DNA of 64,000 bases, taken from assembly GCF_963576615.1 (NCBI RefSeq), contig NC_088714.1, forward strand, positions 2,232,001 through 2,296,000, read 5' to 3'. This stretch comes from Watersipora subatra (lineage: Eukaryota > Bryozoa > Gymnolaemata > Cheilostomatida > Watersiporidae). Both the position numbers and the translations under genes were made by a program. Positions 26,601 to 38,600 of the stretch are shown in pieces (positions within the stretch are counted from its first letter, which is position 1; the number at the start of each line of letters is the position of its first letter). Under the pieces are notes generated by a model. The model saw only the letters and a list, made by a program, of their open reading frames with translations. It ran no database searches and was not told the origin of the DNA.

Positions 26601-29600
26601 TAGACTGTGAAAGAACTTAATTACAGACATCTTCAGAAGGCTTCAGCTCTAGTCAATTTTGTCTGACCACATAGACTTATAGATCTATAAGTTATGATTA
26701 TGATTAGGTAAAAGACGATAACATGTTTGCTTCCCTCTGTTTGCAGTTGAATCTGATTGCTGGGTTTAGTAAAACGCGTGATGCGTGAAGAATTGCGTGA
26801 TGGCTAAAATCAATCCAGTTCGTCATGAAATTGCTCCCAAGGGCTTACCAGATACAATTTAAGTAATAGCTTAACAAACCAGTGATTTTCTTACCAAGTT
26901 TAAATTATTTTCAAGCTAATACATGTCAGAGTTTTTTTTCAGTCACGTTTAAATATAACTCCTGACAGATTCTAATAGATTTTAAAGTGTTTTTAGCTAG
27001 TTTTAATACATTTTGGACCAATTTTGACCCTCATGCATTTTTCTAGTTTGAGAAAAATCTCAACAAACTAGAAAAATGCATGAGGGTCAAAATTGGTTCA
27101 AAATGTATTAAAACTAGCTAAAAACACTTTAAATTTATTAGAAACTGTCAGGAGTTACATTCGCACTTAAAAAAAACTTTGTCCTGTATTAGCTTGAAAA
27201 TAATTTAAACTTTGAAAAAAGATTACTGGTTTGTTGAGATATTACTTAAAATGTATCTGGTGAGCCATTAGGACCAATTTTATGATGATCTGGCATGATT
27301 TTAGCCATCACGTTTTACTAGACCTGTCAGATTGCTATTGGCTATACTACTTAAAGCTATTGTTGCAGAATAAAGCTTTGAGAGGCAACTTATGGTTACT
27401 AATACTGTATTTGAAGACAGGCAACAATCTAATAGTGTTGGCATGAGTAAAGTGCATTATAGCTTAACTTGACATTCTGCATATCGCAACAGCGCACTCC
27501 CCAACAGGGAGCACATATCACCAAATATCTGTATACTTATATCAGTTTTTGTTTATTTGCAAGGAACCCATCATATGATGCCTGCAAGCCAAAGGATCTA
27601 TTTATGTGCAAGGAACCCATCATATGATGCCTGCAAGCCAAAGGATCTATTTATGTGCAAGGAACCCACCATATGATGCCTGCAAGTCAAAGGATCTATT
27701 TATGTGCAAGGAACCCACCATATGATGCCTGCAAGCCAAGGATCTATTTATGTGCAAGGAACCCATCATATGATGCCTGCATGCCAAAGGATCTATTTAC
27801 GTGCAAGGAACCCATCATATGATGCCTGCAAGCCAAAGGATCTATTTACGTGCAAGGAACCCACCATATGATGCCTGCAAGCCAAAGGATCTATTTACGT
27901 GCAAGGAACCCATCATATGATGCCTGCAAGCCAAAGGATCTATTTATGTGCAAGGAACCCATCATATGATGCCTGCAAGCCAAAGGATCTATTTATGTGC
28001 AAGGAACCCATCATATGATGCCTGCAAGTCAAAGGATCTATTTATGTGCAAGGAACCCACCATATGATGCCTGCAAGCCAAGGATCTATTTATGTGCAAG
28101 GAACCCATCATATGATGCCTGCATGCCAAAGGATCTATTTACGTGCAAGGAACCCATCATATGATGCCTGCAAGCCAAAGGATCTATTTACGTGCAAGGA
28201 ACCCACCATATGATGCCTGCAAGCCAAAGGATCTATTTACGTGCAAGGAACCCATCATATGATGCCTGCAAGCCAAAGGATCTATTTACGTGCAAGGAAC
28301 CCATCATATGATGCCTGCAAGCCAAAGGATCTATTTATGTGCAAGGAACCCATCATATGATGCCTGCAAGCCAAAGGATCTATTTATGTGCAAGGAACCC
28401 ATCATATGATGCCTGCAAGCCAAAGGATCTATTTATGTGCAAGGAACCCATCATATGATGCCTGCAAGTCAAAGGATTTATTTATGTGCAAGGAACCCAT
28501 CATATAATGCCTGCAAGCCAAAGGATCTATTTATGTGCAAGGAACCCACCATATGATGCCTGCAAGTCAAAGGATCTATTTACGTGCAAGGAACCCATCA
28601 TATGATGCCTGCAAGCCAAAGGATTTATTTATGTGCAAGGAACCCACCATATGATGCCTGCAAGTCAAAGGATCTATTTACGTGCAAGGAACCCATCATA
28701 TGATGCCTGCAAGTCAAAGGATTTATTTATGTGCAAGGAACCCATCATATAATGCCTGCAAGCCAAAGGATCTATTTATGTGCAAGGAACCCACCATATG
28801 ATGCCTGCAAGTCAAAGGATCTATTTACGTGCAAGGAACCCACCATATGATGCCTGCAAGTCAAAGGATCTATTTATGTGCAAGGAACCCATCATATGAT
28901 GCCTGCAAGCCAAAGGATCTATTTATGTGCAAGGAACCCATCATATGATGCCTGCAAGCCAAAGGATCTATTTACGTGCAAGGAACCCATCATATGATGC
29001 CTGCAAGCCAAAGGATTTATTTATGTGCAAGGAACCCATCATATGATGCCTGCAAGCCAAAGGATTTATTTACGTGCAAGGAACCCATCATATGATGCCT
29101 GCAAGCCAAAGGATTTATTTACGTGCAAGGAACCCACCATATGATGCCTGCAAGCCAAAGGATCTATTTATGTGCAAAGAACCCATCATATAATGCCTGC
29201 AAGCCAAAGGATCTATTTATGTGCAAGGAACCCATCATATGATGCCTGCATGCCAAAGGATCTATTTACGTGCAAGGAACCCATCATATGATGCCTGCAA
29301 GTCAAAGGATCTATTAACGTGCAAGGAACCCACCATATGATGCCTGCAAGCCAAATGATCTATTTATGTGCAAGGAACCCACCATATGATGCCTGCAAGC
29401 CAAAGGATCTATTTATGTGCAAGGAACCCACCATATAATGCCTGCAAGCCAAAGGATCTATTTACGTGCAAGGAACCCACCATATGATGCCTGCATGCCA
29501 AAGGATCTATTTATGTGCAAGGAACCCACCATATGATGCCTGCATGCCAAAGGATCTATTTATGTGCAAGGAACCCATCATATGATGCCTGCAAGCCAAA

Positions 29601-32600
29601 GGATCTATTTATGTGCAAGGAACCCATCATATGATGCCTGCATGCCAAAGGATCTATTTATGTGCAAGGAACCCATCATATGATGCGTGCAAGCCAAAGG
29701 ATCTATTTACGTGCAAGGAACCCATCATATAATGCCTGCAAGCCAAATGATCTATTTATGTGCAAGGAACCCACCATATGATTCCTGCAAGCCAAAGGAT
29801 CTATTTATGTGCAAGAAACCCATCATATGATGCCTGCAAGCCAAAGGATCTATTTATGTGCAAGGAACCCACCATATGATGCCTGCAAGCCAAAGGATCT
29901 ATTTATGTGCAAGGAACCCATCATATGATGCCTGCATGCCAAAGGATCTATTTACGTGCAAGGAACCCATCATATGATGCCTGCAAGTCAAAGGATCTAT
30001 TTATGTGCAAGGAACCCATCATATGATGCCTGCAAGCCAAAGGATCTATTTATGTGCAAGGAACCCATCATATGATGCCTGCATGCCAAAGGATCTATTT
30101 ATGTGCAAGGAACCCACCATATGATGCCTGCATGCCAAAGGATCTATTTACGTGCAAGGAACCCATCATATGATGCCTGCATGCCAAAGGATCTATTTAT
30201 GTGCAAGGAACCCATCATATGATGCGTGCAAGCCAAAGGATCTATTTACGTGCAAGGAACCCATCATATAATGCCTGCAAGCCAAAGGATCTATTTATGT
30301 GCAAGGAACCCACCATATGATGTCTGCAAGCCAAAGGATCTATTTACGTGCAAGGAACCCACCATATGATGTCTGCAAGCCAAAGGATCTATTTATGTGC
30401 AAGGAACCCACCATATGATGCCTGCAAGCCAAAGGATCTATTTATGTGCAAGGAACCCATCATATGATGCCTGCAAGCCAAAGGATCTATTTATGTGCAA
30501 GGAACCCATCATATGATGCCTGCAAGCCAAAGGCTCTATTTATGTGCAAGGAACCCATCATATGATGCGTGCAAGCCAAAGAACCTATTTATGTTCAAGA
30601 AACCCATCATATGATTCCTGCAAGCCAAAGGATCTATTTATGTGCAAGGAACCCATCATATGATTCCTGCAAACCAAAGGATCTATTTATGTGCAAGGAA
30701 CCCATCATATGATGCCTGCAAGCCAAAGGATCTTTTTATGTGCAAGGAACCCATCATATGATGCCTGCAAGCCAAAGGATCTATTTATGTGCAAGGAACC
30801 CATCATATGATTCCTGCAAGCCAAAGGATCTATTTATGTGCAAGGAACCCATCATATGATGCCTGCAAGCCAAAGGATCTATTTACGTGCAAGGAACCCA
30901 TCATATGATGCCTGCAAGCCAAAGGATTTATTTATGTGCAAGAAAACCATCATATGATTCCTGCAAGCCAAAGGATCTATTTATGTGCAAGGAACCCATC
31001 ATATGATGCCTGCAAGCCAAAGGATCTATTTACGTGCAAGGAACCCACCATATGATGCCTGCAAGTCAAAGGATCCATTTATGTGCAAGGAACCCATCAT
31101 ATGATGCCTGCAAGCCAAAGGCTCTATTTATGTGCAAGGAACCCATCATATGATGCGTGCAAGCCAAAGAACCTATTTATGTTCAAGAAACCCATCATAT
31201 GATTCCTGCAAGCCAAAGGATCTATTTATGTGCAAGGAACCCATCATATGATGCCTGCAAGCCAAAGGATCTATTTACGTGCAAGGAACCCACCATATGA
31301 TGCCTGCAAGTCAAAGGATCCATTTATGTGCAAGGAACCCATCATATGATGCCTGCAAGCCAAAGGCTCTATTTATGTGCAAGGAACCCATCATATGATG
31401 CGTGCAAGCCAAAGAACCTATTTATGTTCAAGAAACCCATCATATGATTCCTGCAAGCCAAAGGATCTATTTATGTGCAAGGAACCCATCATATGATTCC
31501 TGCAAACCAAAGGATCTATTTATGTGCAAGGAACCCATCATATGATGCCTGCAAGCCAAAGGATCTTTTTATGTGCAAGGAACCCATCATATGATGCCTG
31601 CAAGCCAAAGGATCTATTTATGTGCAAGGAACCCATCATATGATTCCTGCAAGCCAAAGGATCTATTTATGTGCAAGGAACCCATCATATGATGCCTGCA
31701 AGCCAAAGGATCTATTTACGTGCAAGGAACCCATCATATGATGCCTGCAAGCCAAAGGATTTATTTATGTGCAAGAAAACCATCATATGATGCCTGCAAG
31801 CCAAAGGATCTATTTACGTGCAAGGAACCCACCATATGATGCCTGCAAGTCAAAGGATCTATATCACAAATGAAACAATAATAATGAATGTCTAAATTTG
31901 TAGAGTTCAAGTTGTTTACAAACTGAACTCTGTGATCTTGATTGTTGCCTCCGATTCGTTCTAATCTAGTTTCATTAAATATTTGACAAAAATTACCGCA
32001 AAGCATGAATTATTTATATGAAGTACTATCGAGTAGAAAGAAAAACATACGGAAAATTGTGGAGGTGCCATATTGTTGATGAGTTTTTTTAGTTTGTTGT
32101 CAAAAGCGGAGAGGTCGAGTCCAACCTTTTTGGTGTAAGCCTGCAGCGGTTCATTCAAAAGATTCAGCCTTTCTGCGCGCTGACTTGCAAGGAAGTTGAA
32201 CCTGGCGTAAGAAAAAAAACTTACATTACTAGCATTTTACAAACACAACAATAGGGGTTATCTCCCCTTGTCGTACACGTAATAACTTGCATTACTTCCT
32301 CTTGCCAATCAGTAATCGGGCATTACCTCTTTTCACAAAGAGAGATTTAATATACACTATTGTACTACACACTGTTGTACTACTCATTATTGTACTATAT
32401 ACTATTGTACTATACACTACTGCACTTTACACTACTGTACTATACACTACTGTACTATACCCTACTGTACTATGCACTATTGTACTATACCCTACTGTAC
32501 TATACACTATTGTACTATACCCTACTGTGCTATCCACAATTGTACTATAAACTGTTGTACTATACACAATTGTATGTGCTACATACTGTTGTACTATGTA

Positions 32601-35600
32601 GTGTATGTACTATTGTACTACACAGTATTGTACTATTGTATTAGACAACCATGTGCCATACACATTTAAATATACTAACATACAAAATTATTGAGATCCA
32701 CAACACTATCCCACTAGCTGTTGCACTAGAGACGTTTCTTTTTAATACAACAGTTCACTATTATAGTAAATATCAATCAAACATTGAACTAAAGTTGGCA
32801 AAGGGCACCACTTTCAATTTAAATGTTGTAAAATCTACATTTAATTGGTTGTCAAGTTTCTTACGCTCAAAACGCAATTGTGATTTAATAGCACTGAAAA
32901 ACCCGCCTCTGTGAGTTCAATTTCAAAAAGAAATGTTAAGTCAAAGATACAAAATGGCTGCATGGTCTACTCCGTACTGTGTGCTATCAGTGTGTACTCT
33001 GTACTGTGTACTAACAGTCTGACTTCGTATTGTGTACTAACAGTGTCTATTCCATACTGCGTACTAACAGTGTCTATTCCATACTGTATACTCACAGTGT
33101 CTACTCTATACTGTCTACTAACAGTCTCTACTCTGTACTGTGTACTAACAGTGTGTACTCTGTACTGTGTACTAACAGTCTGACTTCATACTGTGTACTC
33201 ACAGTGTCTACTCTATACTGTGTATTAACAGTGTCTACTCGGTACTGCGAACTCACAGTGCTTATTCCATACTACTACTACTCACGTGCAGCTAACTCCT
33301 CTCAGTGTCTCATCTGCATTGGCGACAATATTTGCTAGCGGACCTGCAAACACAGAGGTTCAGAGTATACAATCATGAAGGTTTCTATAGCCAAATGTTA
33401 TATAATAAAGTAATTTTTTCTATTATAAAAAACGTGTCGGTAAGGACATGTCAAGTAGAATCTAGCATCAACCGTTTTGTATTTAAACTGCTATAATTAC
33501 ATTCTACTTTACCTGATTGCTTTAGGAAATAGAAAATAATAATTATTCTACATTTGTAAATCTAAGTATTATTTTATTGGTCTGTTATCCGTATTTTCAG
33601 TTACAGCGACAGCATACGCTAAAAACTGCTTCTGATTGGAATTGAACTTGGAAACACCTACATGTACACGTATTTTTTACCAAGCATGTTAACCACTCCG
33701 CCATACTATAGAATAACAGTGAATAGTATGCTTGAAGATCATGTTTGGTGAGAGATCATGACGAGTAACAATTACAGTACAATTACGCCAAGCTGTGGCA
33801 AGCTGGCAACGTGACTTGGCGGCAATGCGTTTGGTATCACATCTGTGCATCCGTCGAGTATATGAGTTTGATTCCTTGGGAAGGCTAATCATTTTTCTTA
33901 ATGGTCAGTCGAAAAGACGGACACAGCTCTTACTGTAGTAAAGATTTAGACTAGCTCAAGTTACTAGCTTAAGTTACTCACATTCATTGGGTAAAAGCGC
34001 TTAGCCAATGGCAACTACATTACCCGCCCCTGTTTATAAACTAATTTAAATCTTGAACAAACGTTTTGTACAAGTATAAGAAGAAATGTTTTCAACACTA
34101 GTTTTAGCTATTTTAGCGTTTTAGATATACCTCAAGCTTTCGAATATTTGAATGATGCATTGTCCGGACACACCCAGAAATAAACAAAAACAGTCATTTA
34201 CAAGTTAGAATGGTAAATGTTGTACGTATTGATTCAAAATATATTTTCTGTGCAGAAACTTTTTATGACTCATGCGACGCCGGACATTCACTTAGTCTTT
34301 ACTATAATAAGAATGGCTCAGTCAGTCTGTCAGTCTGTCTATCAGTCAGTCTGCCTGTCTGTCTGTCTGAGGCCACACTACGAGCGTTAGAGAAACGATT
34401 GCCAGCAGGTGAATTGAAATTCCACATGCCATTTTGTAGCACACGCGTATATACAATTATTAGCTGTGCCACCCGACGTTGCCAGAGTAATAAAGAAGTT
34501 TTTGGACAGAAAATTGATTGTATTTAATATATAACAACAATTCCCATTTTAACTTTCAAACTACATATCATGAGAGGAGTGTTTTGTGTAATGGAAATAA
34601 ATTAAGAGAAAAATAAAAACCACTGTAAAAATTTTAAAACTTAGTCAAACAACTGTACCTTTCAAGCTGTTAGGCTGGCGCATTGCCAATGGAAAACTCC
34701 ACTAAGCTAGTTAACAAGGCTAAGCCTCTAATGCCGTACTCCATGGCGTTACATCATCATTGTCCAGCTCCCTGTTCTAATATTAGCTATAGCCGGAATG
34801 ACAGACGGACTTTGTAAACAAACATTTGTAAACGTTTTAAAACTTTGACAAACAACTGTAACTTTCAAGCTACTAGCCTGGCACATTGCCAATGGAAAAT
34901 TCCAGTAAGCTGCTAGGCTTCTAATGACGGTACTCCATGGCACTGTGTCAGCATTGTTGTCCAGCTACAGTTATTCTAGCAATAGTTATAGACGGAATGC
35001 AGACAGACATACGGACATACTTTGAGAAATATATAGATTAACTGTACATCAGTATATGTTCATTTTGTGCAGGTCGTATTGCTTTTACTGCCATTAGCCT
35101 CACCCATTCGGCCGAGATCAGATAAGTTCACTCGCAATTCAAGGGTTTCCATTGAGTATTAATTTGATGAACATGCTTGCTGCCGGCATGCATTGGCTGC
35201 CCTGCCGCCGACTTCAAAAAAGGTATCTTAGAAGCATGCACAGTTACACAACCATCTATTTTTAAGGCATAAAACATTGATAGCCAAAATAATACTTTAA
35301 AGTTCTCGCTCTTTGCTCCTGATTTGAGAGTTTACCTGTTAGAAGGAGGGTGTATGAGATGGCCGTCAGCATGAATCTTCCCTCTCTTGTAAATATCGAA
35401 GGAAGCACAAGAATGGAGGATGCACGTATTTGTCTAGATATGGCCCAACCAATACCCAGTGAGGCAACAACTCCAATTCCCAAAGCCTTGTCGATCGTGC
35501 TAGGCAGCTCGAGTCTGTGGACAATGGCATAGTAATAGCCTAAAATAATAATAGTAATACAAGAGAAATGGGAGACAACTTTAACAAACCACTGATTATG

Positions 35601-38600
35601 GTATAAACAGTGTGAATTGGTATAACTGCTGACCTGACAGCGGTTGCAGTCATACTATGACAAGTAGTAAGCCAGTAGTCGTTTTAAAGTTACAGAAAGA
35701 TAGTGCCACAAATATATTATATAATATATTATTCATAAAAAATCTCTAAGCTTGACTGATTAAGATTGCGAATTTGCACAAATTAGGTTGTAACCAGGTA
35801 TACAGTATATATGAGAGATCTGACAATGTAAACCGATGAACCAATGAGAGAAGTTGTATGGGCTGGAAATGTATTTAATGGATACAAAAAGCTGTCTCAG
35901 TTAGCATCATCATCCGCTTCTTCTCAGTCAACTTGTTCCAGTCTAATTTATGATACCGCATACTTTCTGGGAATATGAGAGAATAACTGCTTTAATATGT
36001 GCTTGCCAACAGCGCTTGTCAAATTCGAACTCTGCGAGTGCTTGGTGCTGCCTCCCCACTCAGAATTCCGGTCATAATCCCATGATAATTTTAGCAACTT
36101 GAACTTAATTTTTGCTAATATAGCAATTTCTGGTCTTTCGACAATAAAAAGTAGTTGGTGTTGAATGCAAGCGGCTGATACGGGTTTTTTGGGTGGCTTT
36201 GAAAGCCATAGAAAAATAAATTGATACTAATGGATATTGCAGTAGCATAAACCTGCTTCTCAAATCTGACGGCGGAGTTCAACATGCTAAATGAACTGCT
36301 CTGCATGGGTGGGAATTGCATACAATGAGACATGACACACAGTTGCAGACAAGTTCTTAAGGTTACTATTGTTCATGTATTTTGCTTTTTAAATGTTCTA
36401 CTCACATTGAGAAATGTTTACCACTAAACCCCAAAAATATTTACCCCTAAGTTCTTAATATTGTAAAGGAAAGTCATCCATTTCCTTCACCCTTCACTTG
36501 AATTAAAGACACAGAGTGGAAAGGCAATAGAATAGACATATATTTCGCTTAAGTATACATAAACACATATATTATTCTGTGCGCACTACAAAGAGCCACA
36601 CACAAGACTTCTAGCGATCTCTGACTTTCTTCGCTCATCTGGCCTCCTTATATATGCTTCTTCTCTTGCTTGGCTCCGCCTCCTTCACTTTCGGTTGGAC
36701 TTGTGCAAGTGACTGGGCTCCAATATACCATGTCATAATGTGGTCGGTTTAGCCGAGTGAGCATAGCCGAGATAGCCAAACCAACCTCTTTGTACTTAAC
36801 AGCTGGGAAAGCCCTGGCCGCAAAATTTTTTTCCAAACAGGTTTACCTATGGCAGCAAAATCTTGGCTCCTGATTGGTTTTATTAATTGAGTTTTCGTAA
36901 CCAAAACCTACATCATTACATTAAAAATTAATAGTTATCATTAGAAAAGAACACCAAATTCCGAATTACATTGTAAATTAATAGTTATAATTAGAAAGGA
37001 ACACAAATTTATGTTATTATTCAAGAAGTCCTATTAAAACGTAAGAGGGCGCTCACTTAAAACTCATTGATCTAAACTATTTTTTAAAAAATTTTGAAAT
37101 TTTGTGTTGTAGTGCATGCGACTAATTAGTGACCTTCCAGCTGGAATGCATGGTACTAGTGCCTGGCTGCCACTACAATATACATAGCTCAGGAATCCAA
37201 GGCTCACCTCCAGGGTTGATACTCTCCCCAAAAAGGCCCATTAGGCTCAGCCCAAAATCACGTTTCAGAGAGGGGGGTTTCAGACCATGGGGCACTGTCA
37301 GTGAATTTGCTACTTGGGGGGGGGGTGTTCCACAGCCAAGCCAGTGAAAGGGCCCATGTTTCTCATAGCTTTCTTCACACTGTTCAATGGTGATTTTGAG
37401 GTCAAAAACAAGCTAAATTCACCAGCAGGCTGATTTATGTGGATATCTCATCAAAAGATAAGATGGACCAGAGGAATTAAGGTTTTATTCAGCCAAAGTA
37501 ATATCAAGAAATTCCGCAGTCTTCGTTATGAATTCACTAAAGATGTCAGAGGTTACGTGGTGATACACACATGATTTATGTTGACTCGCTACAATGAGAT
37601 GAGGTATTTCCGCGTCAACGTTCAACTGCAGTTTTTTGCTGCAGATTGCATTAAAATTTGCATGCTTGCTGACAGGAAAAGAAGGGAAAAGAGAGACAAT
37701 CGACACTGCATCATCTTAGAAACCCTTTACCAATATACTCAGAATTAATGATATGACATTTCCCCTAGGGAACTCCCAGTGTTTAGGGGGTGTATTTCAA
37801 ATTGACCAACCAGGTGATTAGGGGTACAGTATCCAAGTTTGGGCCTAGCCAGGTGGGTGTTTTAGTGCATCAACCCTGGGGGCTCATCAGCGTCACTCAC
37901 TATCGTTGAATGCATTATTGTTGTATTATTATATGTTTAATTTAGCTTGTGCTTATACTCTTCTATCTTCTATCTATCTACAAACGGCAATCGTTGTCTG
38001 TGTGTCCGGCTTATAGAGTACAGTACTTTTCGAACTAGTAGCCGCTACTTTTTTCTGATGGTTTGTGAGCCGTGTGGCTTATATAAGGGTGCGGCTATTA
38101 TGTGGTTTTTTCTTTCACCGCCAAGGCTACTAGGTGTCTAGGACGCATTAACAGGAATCTCTGGTTAGTACGCCTCTATACATAACTTATTCATCGTTTT
38201 TACACAAAAATCACGTGATCTCCGGTTAGCCCGCCTCTTTACAGTGCCCAACGGCACTGTTCCGTTTTAAACATCAAAGTTGCTGCCGTGTTAAAAAGCA
38301 TCGTCCTGAGTTCTGCGGCCTATACAAAGGTGCCTATACAGCTATACAAATATACTACACTGTACTCATTAAATAAAATAAATTAATGAGTAGTAATTTA
38401 CATGCAATTAATATTTACTGCCAACATGTACCGAGAAGGTCACGTAAACATTTGTTTCTTGCGGCCACTGGAAAAAACGCAGTTCTCACCTACTAAATTT
38501 CCACATCAAAAAGGTAAGTACTTCTTATTCAATGTTGTATTGTGTATGAATTGCCACACCTCCACTACTTAAAAACGTGGGATTTGCAACTGTTCGTGAT

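Noticed and set aside
20629-31860. Possible CRISPR-like arrays
   Set aside because: Units are contiguous without unique spacers and lie in introns of an animal gene; they are satellites.
37129-37347. Short Gly/Pro-rich frame near a poly-G run
   Set aside because: No conserved residues, low complexity, no splice-consistent partners.
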